Shown here: positions 24,245-32,344 of the stretch, in pieces
Layout of the letters: the number at the start of each line of letters is the position of its first letter
Numbering within the stretch: the stretch's first letter is position 1
Assembly (NCBI RefSeq): GCF_004168585.1
Contig: NZ_PGVH01000016.1
Location: 1 to 37,942 of the forward strand
Reading direction: 5' to 3'
Origin: Shewanella sp. OPT22
GTDB taxonomy: Bacteria > Pseudomonadota > Gammaproteobacteria > Enterobacterales > Shewanellaceae
Length of the DNA stretch: 37,942 bases
Notes under the pieces: model-generated
Seen by the model: the letters and a program-made list of their open reading frames with translations, nothing else
The model's database searches: none
Told to the model about the DNA's origin: nothing
Made by a program: the position numbers and the translations under genes

Positions 24245-24580
24245 ACTGCTCCAATTTCTCTTCACTCCGTCCAGCTTGATTTCAAAAGTAAAAACGTATC
24301 ATTCATTGCTGATATTGAGTTTGAACAATTCGATGCGTTTGCCGAATCTTTTGCGGCATTAATAGACTCCCGAATCATCCAACGTCATTGGGGAGCAGAC
24401 AGGCATCAATGGTTACTCGAATTCGAAGGCTGCTTTTTTACCTTAAATTATGAATTCTATGCCGATGTTTGTTGGTTACACGTAGAGCATGAAAACGATT
24501 GGGAAACGCTAGAGTATTTAGCCAGTCTAATATCGAAAGTAAACCATGTTTGTCCTAGGAGTAATGCGAGTGAACACTAA
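24242..24580 (+). CDS. DUF3630 family protein
   Basis: 112 aa if started at the TTG at 24242. No Met and no GTG or TTG occurs soon after, and no RBS is visible upstream, so the start is uncertain. The frame is open back to the TPR-gene stop. The family pattern is clear: FEQFDAFAESFAALI, RHWGADRHQWLLEFEGCFFTLNYE, WLHVE and LEYLASLISK. DUF3630 is a small domain of unknown function found in Shewanella and Vibrio, next to srkA as here. The stop lies inside the start region of srkA, implying translational coupling. Confidence 0.8.
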   Translation: MTAPISLHSVQLDFKSKNVSFIADIEFEQFDAFAESFAALIDSRIIQRHWGADRHQWLLEFEGCFFTLNYEFYADVCWLHVEHENDWETLEYLASLISKVNHVCPRSNASEH

Positions 24581-25589
24581 TCAACCTTCAGGTATGGATC
24601 ATCACAGTGCTGAGTTTGATTATCGTGCATTGACCCCCGATTTAATTCTTGATGCAATTGAAAGTATTGGCATTTACCCTGAAAGCGGTTTATTAGCCCT
24701 GAATAGCTATGAAAACCGTGTTTATCACTTTCGTTGTGATCATGGTAAAAAGTACGTCGTCAAATTTTATCGACCTGAGCGCTGGAGTACAGAGCAAATT
24801 ATAGAAGAACATACGTTCTCTTATGAAATTGCCGAGGCAGAAGTACCACTCGCATTGCCACTGACCATTAACCAACAAACATTACATGAGTACAAAGGTT
24901 ATCGGTTTGCGCTATTCCCTTCTATGGGAGGCAGAAACTTTGAAGTCGATAATCTAGAGCAATTAGAAATGGTTGGTCACTTTATTGGCCGCTTGCACCA
25001 ATGTGGTAAAAGTAAGCGTTTTAATTACCGTCCAGCCTACACGCCACAATCTTTGGGTGACGATTCGATTGATTGGCTTAAGCAATCAGGCCATATCCCT
25101 AGCTCATTAGAAACCGCTTTCTTTACGATCACCGAGCAAGTATTGACCGCCAGTAAACAAATTTGGCAGAAACAAAGTCCAACTCAATTTCGATTACACG
25201 GTGACTTGCACCCAGGAAATATTTTGTGGACACCTGACGGGCCGGGCTTTGTTGACTTAGATGATGCTCGTTCAGGCCCAGCGATACAAGATTTATGGAT
25301 GATGCTCACCGGGGATCGTCCTCAAAAAGTCATGCAACTTGAGATTTTGCTTGAGGCTTATGAAGAATTTTGTGACTTTGATACAAAAGAATTAGCGCTC
25401 ATCGAACCGCTTAGAGCCATGAGAATGCTCTATTACAATGCATGGATTAGTCGTCGCTGGCAAGATCCCGCCTTTCCTATGCATTTTCCTTGGTTCAATA
25501 CTGAGAGATATTGGGAAGATCAAATTTTAGCCTTTAAAGAGCAACTAGCAGCGTTAGATGAAGCACCTTTAAGCTTGATCCCATATTAA
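24570..25589 (+). CDS. srkA: Stress response kinase A (YihE/RdoA)
   Basis: 339 aa from the GTG at 24570, which has AGGAG with 8-nt spacing. The ATGs at 24546 and 24564 are badly placed for that RBS, and an ATG at 24594 gives an N terminus closest to E. coli. It is a Ser/Thr kinase of the APH/choline-kinase fold: LNSYENRVYHF and KYVVKFYRPERW with the ATP Lys, catalytic HGDLHPGNILW and metal-binding FVDLDDARSG. In E. coli it protects against stress-induced death and lies upstream of dsbA, as here. It overlaps the DUF3630 gene by 11 bp. Confidence 0.95.
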   Translation: MNTNQPSGMDHHSAEFDYRALTPDLILDAIESIGIYPESGLLALNSYENRVYHFRCDHGKKYVVKFYRPERWSTEQIIEEHTFSYEIAEAEVPLALPLTINQQTLHEYKGYRFALFPSMGGRNFEVDNLEQLEMVGHFIGRLHQCGKSKRFNYRPAYTPQSLGDDSIDWLKQSGHIPSSLETAFFTITEQVLTASKQIWQKQSPTQFRLHGDLHPGNILWTPDGPGFVDLDDARSGPAIQDLWMMLTGDRPQKVMQLEILLEAYEEFCDFDTKELALIEPLRAMRMLYYNAWISRRWQDPAFPMHFPWFNTERYWEDQILAFKEQLAALDEAPLSLIPY

Positions 25590-25593
25590 AAGC

Positions 25594-25626
25594 AATCTGC
25601 TTCATTTCGATGAAGCAGATTTTTCT
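25594..25626 (+). terminator. Rho-independent terminator after srkA
   Basis: AATCTGCTTCAT TTCG ATGAAGCAGATT is a 12-bp perfect stem capped by a TTCG tetraloop, followed by TTTCT, 4 nt after the srkA stop. It separates srkA from dsbA. Confidence 0.92.
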
Positions 25627-25936
25627 ATCCACTTTACGCCCTACCGATTATCGACAAAGCAAAAACCATTACTTTCAATAGCTTAATAAGAACACAGCTT
25701 TAGTAGGTGATAAATTGTAAAGCACTATACCTTTTAACGAACAGAAACACTTGGTATCAACCTACTGCCGAAGTTAAACATCTATCTCATTTTCTGAAAT
25801 TCCATCGAGTTATAGAGCAGGCTTTAATTTACCGCTATACTGATTAAATTCATAAACCACTTGAGTTATAACAATAAAAGGGTTTATGTTAACGACCAAA
25901 TAATTGAAGTCTGTTTTTTAGTCAGTAGGAAAAACA
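25627..25936. other. 310-bp spacer between srkA and dsbA
   Basis: AT-rich and non-coding; no gene, tRNA or repeat was recognised. It presumably carries the dsbA promoter, since the terminator at 25594 isolates dsbA from srkA. The dsbA RBS (AGGA, 25927-25930) is at its right end. Confidence 0.5.
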
Positions 25937-26551
25937 ATGAAGAAGATACTTTTAATGGCTGCAGCGCTATTGCTTGCACCAATGCTTTCTCAAGCTGCAA
26001 CAGTGTATAAAGAAGGCGTTCACTACAGCGTTATCAACCAAGGACCTAAAACGAAAACACCGGAAATTAAAGAGTATTTCTCTTTCTTGTGCCCTCATTG
26101 TTTTCAGTTTTATCTAAATGTACTTCCTAAACTTGAAAAGCAGCTACCTAAAGGTGTTAAGTTCACTCAGTCGCACGTCGACTTTTTAGGCGGTGATATT
26201 GGTAAAGACTTAACCCGTGCTTTTGCTATTGCTGAGCTTTTAAATGTAAAACATAAAATCGAAGGTGCTTTATTTAACGACATTCATGTTAAGCGCCAAC
26301 GTATTTTAGGCATGAAGGATATCCGTAAGATATTTATCGCCAACGGCGTTGATGCTAAAGAGTTCGATTCAGTGGTTAATTCGTTTGCAGTCAATGCACG
26401 TGTTGCTCAAATGGCTCGTGATGCGAAAGACGATCAAATTAACGGCGTACCAGAATTGGTCATCAACGGTAAATATAAAGTACTTAAAAAAGAAATTAAA
26501 ACCTGGGATGATTTCATTAACATCGCAGTTTGGGTTGCTAAAAATAAATAA
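25937..26551 (+). CDS. dsbA: Periplasmic thiol:disulfide oxidase DsbA
   Basis: 204 aa. Signal peptide 1-20 (cleavage SQA-A). Active site FLCPHC with Cys52 and Cys55, the classic strongly oxidising CPHC of DsbA. The cis-proline loop is NGVPELVING, and the helical insertion lies between about residues 80 and 150. It introduces disulfides into exported proteins and is reoxidised by DsbB. The gene order srkA-dsbA matches enterics and vibrios. A second DsbA-like gene follows. Confidence 0.96.
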   Translation: MKKILLMAAALLLAPMLSQAATVYKEGVHYSVINQGPKTKTPEIKEYFSFLCPHCFQFYLNVLPKLEKQLPKGVKFTQSHVDFLGGDIGKDLTRAFAIAELLNVKHKIEGALFNDIHVKRQRILGMKDIRKIFIANGVDAKEFDSVVNSFAVNARVAQMARDAKDDQINGVPELVINGKYKVLKKEIKTWDDFINIAVWVAKNK

Positions 26552-26567
26552 ATTTAACCATTGATTG

Positions 26568-26594
26568 AAAAAGGAGCTTAACGGCTCCTTTTTT
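26568..26594 (+). terminator. Rho-independent terminator after dsbA
   Basis: AAAAAGGAGC TTAACG GCTCCTTTTTTG forms a stem with a U-run, 17 nt after the dsbA stop. It separates the two dsbA-type genes. Confidence 0.92.
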
Positions 26595-26645
26595 GTACGT
26601 GTTTGTTTGTGTTATGTTAAGAGAAAATGAACAAGGAAACGTATA

Positions 26646-27242
26646 ATGAAAAAATGGTTTTTAGCACTGACCCTTATGATTTCTTTTGCGAGCGGAGCAA
26701 AAGACTTTACAGAAGGCACGCATTACTCAAAATTAGATACCCCACAGCCAACCGCTTCACCAACCATCACAGAATATTTCTCATTTTTTTGTGGTCACTG
26801 TTTTCGGTTTTCAACATCAACAGCCCACACGTTAAAAAGTAATTTACCCGAGTCCATTAAATTCAGACAAGTCCATACGTTTATCCCCAATCATGTTACT
26901 GAGGATTTAACGAAAGCCTACGTTTTAGCAGAGCGTTTAGGGAAAGAGAAACCTGTCGAATCTAAAATTTTTAATTCAATTCATGTAAAAAGAAAGCGTC
27001 CCACCAATGCAGGTGATGTGGAGAAGATGGTGATAGATGCAGGGATAAGCCCTTCGAACTATAAAGAAGTCAATGCCTTTACCATCAGAGCAACCGTTGC
27101 AAAGCAAGGCGCTGAGATAAAAAAGCTTGGCATAACCACTATTCCAGATTTAATTGTTAATGGGCGCTATCGTATTCACCGTCCATCGCTCAAATCCGAT
27201 GACGATTTAGTCGAATTAATTCAATATCTTGCAAGTAAATAA
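26646..27242 (+). CDS. Second DsbA-family oxidoreductase with a CGHC active site
   Basis: 198 aa, a divergent paralogue of the preceding DsbA. Signal peptide about 1-18 (ending FASGA). Active site FFCGHC (Cys49, Cys52), the dipeptide used by eukaryotic PDI instead of the Pro-His of DsbA, which predicts a somewhat different redox potential. The cis-Pro loop TTIPDLIVNGRYRI and the shared segments EYFSF, NSIHVKRKR and LTKAYVLAE-like helix (DIHVKRQR in the partner) show common origin. AAGGA lies 9 nt before the ATG. It could serve special substrates or back up DsbA. Confidence 0.9.
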   Translation: MKKWFLALTLMISFASGAKDFTEGTHYSKLDTPQPTASPTITEYFSFFCGHCFRFSTSTAHTLKSNLPESIKFRQVHTFIPNHVTEDLTKAYVLAERLGKEKPVESKIFNSIHVKRKRPTNAGDVEKMVIDAGISPSNYKEVNAFTIRATVAKQGAEIKKLGITTIPDLIVNGRYRIHRPSLKSDDDLVELIQYLASK

Positions 27243-27333
27243 AAATTAATGAGTGTAACACTGGAAACTTTTATACAATTCTTCTGTCCAATAAATGCAG
27301 ACAATAAAGACACGTATGTCATGAGGTGTAACA

Positions 27334-27546
27334 ATGAGAAGATTTCCGGTTTACGCTCCTAAATTAATTGCTAAGCACGTTCGAATTTTTGCTAGCGGAG
27401 CCATTTGGGTTAAAGATCTAGGTGTACTTCACTTTAAGCAAGGGCAATTGCTGATGCCGCGATGGTGTCGCCCAAGAGTAAAGCAAGCGATCTCTGAAAT
27501 GAACTCTTTGATCAGTTTGTCTAAAGAACCCGCTTTTTGCTCTTAA
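27334..27546 (+). CDS. ytfK: DUF1107/YtfK family protein
   Basis: 70 aa. The pattern (RRFPVYAPKLIAKHVRIF, then GAIWVKDLGVLHFKQGQLLMP, then a C-terminal helix) aligns with E. coli YtfK. That small cytoplasmic protein binds SpoT and tips it toward (p)ppGpp synthesis during phosphate and fatty acid starvation. GAGGT lies 7 nt before the ATG. Family membership is fairly clear by pattern; conservation of function here is inferred. Confidence 0.75.
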   Translation: MRRFPVYAPKLIAKHVRIFASGAIWVKDLGVLHFKQGQLLMPRWCRPRVKQAISEMNSLISLSKEPAFCS

Positions 27547-27554
27547 TTTTCCCT

Positions 27555-27590
27555 CTTAAAAAAATTATGCAGCGATAATCGCTGCATAAT
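27555..27590 (-). terminator. Terminator of zapB (minus strand)
   Basis: ATTATGCAGCGA TAA TCGCTGCATAAT is a perfect 12-bp stem at 27564-27590. On the minus strand it is followed by TTTTTTT (27558-27564), so it terminates zapB. Transcription from ytfK enters it from the other side without a U-run. Confidence 0.88.
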
Positions 27591-27607
27591 AGAAATTAAA
27601 AATAGAA

Positions 27608-27814
27608 TTACTCGCTGATTTCATCATTAAGTAAACCTACTAGACCGTTTACTTTATCATTCCAAGAACTTAAATCTTGTTTCAACTTTTCATTTTCAGT
27701 GTTTAATTCAGAGTTCTCTTGCTTTAACTCGTCAATTTCCATCTTTTGTAATTCAATGGCTTCTAATGCATTCTGGATTTTAGATTCCAGCTTCGATAAT
27801 AATTCTAAACTCAT
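27608..27814 (-). CDS. zapB: Cell division protein ZapB
   Basis: 68 aa, almost entirely one coiled coil with heptads ([39 protein letters not shown]). The N terminus SLELLSKLE and C terminus LVGLLNDE match ZapB, which forms a layer inside the Z-ring and, through ZapA and MatP, links FtsZ to the terminus region. It is a little shorter than the E. coli protein. AGGGA lies 5 nt before the ATG. The gene is divergent from the antiporter gene with a 206-bp promoter region. Confidence 0.9.
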   Translation of the reverse strand: MSLELLSKLESKIQNALEAIELQKMEIDELKQENSELNTENEKLKQDLSSWNDKVNGLVGLLNDEISE

Positions 27815-28020
27815 GGAAATCCCTATAATTGCTGGGTGATGGCTAGATTTTAACAGTGGTTTAGAGTTGATTAACAGCGAAAAGTGCCCTTATTCGTAAA
27901 AAATTACACTTATCCCCTCTGAAAGTATCTATTCGTAACCATAAGCGGTGAAACATAAGCTCGACAACTCTGGTCTGATTCACGGTATACTTAAACTGAC
28001 ATCAATGAATAATTTTCAAA

Positions 28021-29499
28021 ATGAATGAATTACTGATACTTAGCCCACTTATTCTCACTCTGATTCTGGCGTTAACTCTGCGTAATACGCTCTTAGCATT
28101 AGGTTTAGGGACGCTTTTTGGCACTTTAGTATTAAATCATTTTACATTTTCATCGAGTTTTAATTATCTTTCCGAGCTTCTCATTAAGCAGTTTTATGAC
28201 AAGCAACAATGGCAAGCTTGGCATATCAATATCATCTTAACCATGTTTATGCTTGGCATCATGACTAAGATGTTGTCGCAAAGCCATGCTGTTGAATCTT
28301 TCTCTCATTGGCTGCAATTGCGCATCAAAAATCAACGTCAGGCTAGAATAGGTGTGATTTTCCTTGGTTGGTTTGTCTTTATTGATGGCTTATTCAGTTG
28401 TTTAGCGGTCGGTAATGTTTGCCAACCGTTGAGTGAAAAGTATCGTATATCCTCTTCTCGTTTAGCCTACTTTGTAGACTCGAGCGCTTCTCCTGTGACT
28501 TCGCTGATCCCCTTATCCAGCTGGGGACCCTTTGTCATTGCCCTGCTCGCAAGTTTGTCCTTTTTACAGGGAAATCCATTCAGTAATTTTATCGACATCG
28601 CTCAAATGAACTTTTATGCCATTATCACACTGCTGATTTCACTCTATGTAGCGTGGTCAGGCATTGGGTTTGATGATAAAAACCAAGACATTACGTTTGA
28701 ACATTCTGAATCAGAAGCCAAAGGTTCACCATGGTTATTGATCATTCCTATTTTAAGCCTGTTAATTGGCTCAATCGTGTTAATCGTGTGGTCAGGATAC
28801 AATGCATCAAACAGCCCGCATTTAAGCGATTGGATTGTAAACGCAAACATCGGTGAAACCATGCGTAATGCAAGCTTATTTTCAGCACTGATTACATTTA
28901 TACTTCTAATTAAAGATAAAGTCAGAGCTAGCGTTTTGTTCAAATCAAGTTGGTTAGGGATCAAAACCATCAGCTTTGCCGTGACCATTTTGATTTTCAC
29001 ATGGCTAATCGGAGCGATAATCAAAGAGCTTCAAGTCGCAAAACTACTTGCGAGTTGGTCTGGGTTGTATTTATCTAAGTATTATCTTCTTAGTGGCTTG
29101 TTCGGTTTATGTGCGTTAATGGCATTTGCTACTGGTTCAAGCTGGGGCACGTTTGCCATTATGATCCCTATTGGCGGAGAAATTGCCCACATCATTGATC
29201 CAGATATGCTGATACCTGCACTCAGTGCTGTCATGGCAGGATCTGTTTTTGGAGATCATTGCTCACCTATTTCAGACACCAGTGTATTAAGTGCCACCAG
29301 CAGTGGCTGCGAACCTTTTCAGCACGTCACCACACAATTACCCTTTGCGTTAATTGGTGCACTCAGTGCCTTTATTGGCTTCCAATTGCTCAACTTCGAA
29401 GCACCGTATTGGCTGGCACTGTTTGCCGTCATTATGAGTGCTTACATCGCTATTCGTTGGTGTTATCGACCGAATGCTGCAGTCTCATTTCAGAATTAA
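28021..29499 (+). CDS. NhaC-family Na+/H+ antiporter-like transporter
   Basis: 492 aa, about 11-12 transmembrane helices. It has the NhaC-family signatures SLIPLSSWGPF, ATGSSWGTFAIMIPIGG and GDHCSPISDTSVLSATSSGC, the last typical of NhaC-type carriers in the ion transporter superfamily. Exchange of Na+ for H+ is likely, but amino acid exchange occurs in relatives, so the substrate is not certain. No good RBS precedes the ATG. The last 50 bp of the gene also encode the C terminus of the MFS carrier on the opposite strand. Confidence 0.88.
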   Translation: MNELLILSPLILTLILALTLRNTLLALGLGTLFGTLVLNHFTFSSSFNYLSELLIKQFYDKQQWQAWHINIILTMFMLGIMTKMLSQSHAVESFSHWLQLRIKNQRQARIGVIFLGWFVFIDGLFSCLAVGNVCQPLSEKYRISSSRLAYFVDSSASPVTSLIPLSSWGPFVIALLASLSFLQGNPFSNFIDIAQMNFYAIITLLISLYVAWSGIGFDDKNQDITFEHSESEAKGSPWLLIIPILSLLIGSIVLIVWSGYNASNSPHLSDWIVNANIGETMRNASLFSALITFILLIKDKVRASVLFKSSWLGIKTISFAVTILIFTWLIGAIIKELQVAKLLASWSGLYLSKYYLLSGLFGLCALMAFATGSSWGTFAIMIPIGGEIAHIIDPDMLIPALSAVMAGSVFGDHCSPISDTSVLSATSSGCEPFQHVTTQLPFALIGALSAFIGFQLLNFEAPYWLALFAVIMSAYIAIRWCYRPNAAVSFQN

Positions 29500-30676
29500 T
29501 TTTCCAAGCCAGTAGTGCGGAAACTAATAAGCAGCAACCGCACACTTTAAACAAGAGATAAAAGTCCATTGTTTGAGTGAAAATAAACACAATGCCATAT
29601 CCCATTATGGCTTGTGTTGTTGCAAAGGATATTGTCATCCATCCCCAAACTTGTTTGTGATGGGCTCGACCTACAACGTCGAGTGTTACTGCAGAGACTA
29701 ATGAAACAACACCGGAAGTCAGCCCACCAACAAATAATGAAGACAGCATCAATGCCCATGTATCAGTTGAATAGAGAGGTAAAAATACGGCGACAGATTT
29801 ACATACAAATGCGCCAATGAGCACCCTTTCTAACCCAACTTTATCACCCAAATACCCCGTCAGATAGGGTCCAATGATGGCTCCAACGCCAAACATAACC
29901 CAATAAAAACCTCCGTCCATGAAGCTCATATTGAGATCTTGAACAATAAAGTTTACCCAATATATCGTGTGTGCGAGAAAACCAACGGCATCAAGCGCAT
30001 AAGCAGCTAACAACATCACAACCACTTTTTTATGAGGACTGTTGGTCAATGTGTATGCTTCTTTGGTCTGTTGATGTTCAGAGCCATTATTTAATTGATT
30101 GAGTGGAACCCAAAATCGCCATGAAAATAATGTAAAAAACAAAGCCGCTGAACCGAGCCCTAACCATGCTGATGAAAGACTAATGTCTAATAAGCGTGGA
30201 ACAATGTAGCCAGAAACAACAACCCCGAGACCAATTCCAGAAAATATCGCACCACTTACCCTTGCTTTGTATTCTGGTGCTGTTCGATAAAAAATATAAC
30301 CAGGTGCAATGATCGTAAGCCACGCACCAGCGATCCCGGCCCACAAACGACAAAAAACAAACCATGGATAGGTAAACGGATTAAAACAGCCAAAATACAC
30401 AATGGTAATGATCACCATCGATAATTTGATTGTGTTAGCAGAGCCAAATTTTTCTGATAAGCGATGGGCTGTGATTCCCCCGATCAAATACCCCAATAAT
30501 GTTGACGACCCCAAATATCCAGTTAACGCCTCGCTATACCAATCATGACTCACCATTGCAGGAATTAATGGTACAAACGCAAAACGACCTATTCCCAAAC
30601 CAATAATTGTTGTACAAATGCCGCAAACACCCGCCCAATATATATTGCTGTATTTATAGTTGTTGTCTTCGTTCAT
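29450..30676 (-). CDS. YbfB/YjiJ-type MFS transporter
   Basis: 408 aa from the ATG at 30676, with AGGTGG just upstream; a GTG two codons earlier lies in that RBS. Twelve transmembrane helices; the start GLGIGRFAFVPLIPAMV is the hallmark of the YbfB/YjiJ (MFS_4) family, with SEKFGSANTI in the loop after helix 2 and GDKVGLERVLIGA in the equivalent loop of the second half. The substrate is unknown. It is divergent from the propeller lipoprotein genes and convergent with the NhaC gene, sharing 50 bp of coding sequence. Confidence 0.9.
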   Translation of the reverse strand: MNEDNNYKYSNIYWAGVCGICTTIIGLGIGRFAFVPLIPAMVSHDWYSEALTGYLGSSTLLGYLIGGITAHRLSEKFGSANTIKLSMVIITIVYFGCFNPFTYPWFVFCRLWAGIAGAWLTIIAPGYIFYRTAPEYKARVSGAIFSGIGLGVVVSGYIVPRLLDISLSSAWLGLGSAALFFTLFSWRFWVPLNQLNNGSEHQQTKEAYTLTNSPHKKVVVMLLAAYALDAVGFLAHTIYWVNFIVQDLNMSFMDGGFYWVMFGVGAIIGPYLTGYLGDKVGLERVLIGAFVCKSVAVFLPLYSTDTWALMLSSLFVGGLTSGVVSLVSAVTLDVVGRAHHKQVWGWMTISFATTQAIMGYGIVFIFTQTMDFYLLFKVCGCCLLVSALLAWKINSEMRLQHSVDNTNE

Positions 30677-30790
30677 ACCCACCTGCCATAAAGAGCTGTG
30701 ATTTAAGCATGGTTACAGTTGACCAAAAATCAAGCAACTACATTGTTAGCATCTATACTTGGTTTGAAGTAATTTAAAAGGATTTTCGAA

Positions 30791-32290
30791 ATGCAAAAAG
30801 TTCGCTGTATTGGGCTTATAAGTTGTATTGCAGCTACAGCCTTTATCGCCGCTTGTCACGACAGTGACAAGGACAAAAAAAACGTCATCTCAGAAAAAAA
30901 TACTAAATTTCTGTATACCAGCACCAACAGCAGTATTGCGAGTGAAGGTAATAAGGTTATTGGTTTTAAAATTGCTGAAGACGGCTCATTAACTGAATTC
31001 GATCATTTTCCAACAGGTGGCATTGGTGATGCCGATGATGGAGACTTCGATGCTCAAGGCGCAATGCGCGTGATCGGCGACAAATTATTGGTGATTAATG
31101 CAGGAGAATCTACGCCTGAGCTTGATGATAGAGTCATAGCAGGAAATGGCTCCATCAGTGTATTTCAAATCGATGACATCACTGGCGATCTTGCTCGAAT
31201 TGACCAGCGTCCTGATGTTGCCGGTGTGCACAATATGGATTCTTTCGGTCTTCGCCCTGTTACTTTAGATTCGCTCACTGTTGACGGGACGACTTGGGTT
31301 GTCGTCGGTAACCAAACAGACACTGAGCACTGCATTACACCAGCAGAAGTGAACCCGACCCTAGAAACCTGCTTAGGCCATGGCACAGAAAACCTCGGTG
31401 AGTACTTTCAACGTGTCGCCTCTAAGCAAGCTTACAGAAACATCTATCTGTTTAAGTTTGAAGGTGGTGTATTAACCCCCGTCAAAAAACTTGCTGACTA
31501 CGACGCTAGAGTGAGCGGTCCAGCTCAAGTAAGTTTCAGCCATGACGGCACTAAATTAGCTGTAACGACCATAGGCATCGGCCATATCAGCCAAGTCTCA
31601 AATAAGAACTTACAATCGCCTGCACGCACTTATGTATACGATGTAACTGCCAATAGTGATAATTTCAGCATTGATAATGCACGTTGGTTTGGTAATCAAA
31701 GTATTGCCGTTTCAGTTGGCTTTAGCTGGTCGAGTGATGACGAATATATTTATGTTTCTAATGCCATTCTTGCTGAAGGTTTTACCAACTACAGTTTAAT
31801 GTCATTAGATGTTTCAAATACCGACACTGTATTCACGAGCGATGATAACTCTACCCCTTCGGGTGATGGTGGTATTTCAATTACATTAAATTCACAAGCA
31901 GATGATCGACCAGCAGCATGTTGGACATGGCTAACTCCAAAAGATGAATACCTATTTGGTGTCGCCTTTAGAACGAATTTAGTACCTAGCTATCAAGTTG
32001 AAGGCGCCATGCTCTCTCGTATTCAGGAAGTGAAACGAAGGAACATTGATGTTCATGACTCAAAAGATATTTACGTGTCTGGAAATGGAAAAACCTTGTA
32101 TGTACTCGGTGGTTTACAAACGCATACGGTTTCAATCTTTGATCTAGAAAGCGGCTTTTTAACAGAAAAAGTTGGCTCACCTCTGCAAGTTAAAGCCTCC
32201 ATTAACCCTGATACAAATGAAAACAGACCCAACACTGAGCACTTCTATTTAGGTATTGCTGGTTACCCGAATTACTACACTGGCTTTTAA
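30791..32290 (+). CDS. Beta-propeller lipoprotein, paralogue A
   Basis: 499 aa. Lipoprotein signal with lipobox FIAAC (Cys22); the residue after Cys is His, not Asp, so sorting to the outer membrane is expected. The rest looks like a seven-bladed lactonase/YVTN-type propeller, with repeated strands such as TKFLYTSTN, KVIGFKIAEDGSLTEF, KLAVTTIGIG and DEYIYVSNAI. An acidic motif GDADDGDFDAQGA (79-91) suggests a calcium site. Cys181, Cys194 and Cys377 (AACWTW) match those of the neighbour, and the C terminus FYLGIAGYPNYYTGF is identical. The catalytic residues of 6-phosphogluconolactonases were not identified, so a binding role is as likely as an enzymatic one. Confidence 0.8.
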   Translation: MQKVRCIGLISCIAATAFIAACHDSDKDKKNVISEKNTKFLYTSTNSSIASEGNKVIGFKIAEDGSLTEFDHFPTGGIGDADDGDFDAQGAMRVIGDKLLVINAGESTPELDDRVIAGNGSISVFQIDDITGDLARIDQRPDVAGVHNMDSFGLRPVTLDSLTVDGTTWVVVGNQTDTEHCITPAEVNPTLETCLGHGTENLGEYFQRVASKQAYRNIYLFKFEGGVLTPVKKLADYDARVSGPAQVSFSHDGTKLAVTTIGIGHISQVSNKNLQSPARTYVYDVTANSDNFSIDNARWFGNQSIAVSVGFSWSSDDEYIYVSNAILAEGFTNYSLMSLDVSNTDTVFTSDDNSTPSGDGGISITLNSQADDRPAACWTWLTPKDEYLFGVAFRTNLVPSYQVEGAMLSRIQEVKRRNIDVHDSKDIYVSGNGKTLYVLGGLQTHTVSIFDLESGFLTEKVGSPLQVKASINPDTNENRPNTEHFYLGIAGYPNYYTGF

Positions 32291-32304
32291 TCTTATACCT
32301 AACC

Positions 32305-32330
32305 AAAGCCGCATTATTGCGGCTTTATTC
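32305..32330 (+). terminator. Terminator between the two propeller genes
   Basis: AAAGCCGCA TTAT TGCGGCTTT is a perfect 9-bp stem followed by ATTCT. It ends 15-18 nt before the second gene, just upstream of its RBS (AGGAA). Confidence 0.8.
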
Positions 32331-32344
32331 TATAGGAACTAATC

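Noticed and set aside
28644-29024. 126-codon minus-strand frame inside the NhaC-type gene
   Set aside because: Antisense shadow of a clear membrane-protein gene; no RBS and no recognisable motif.
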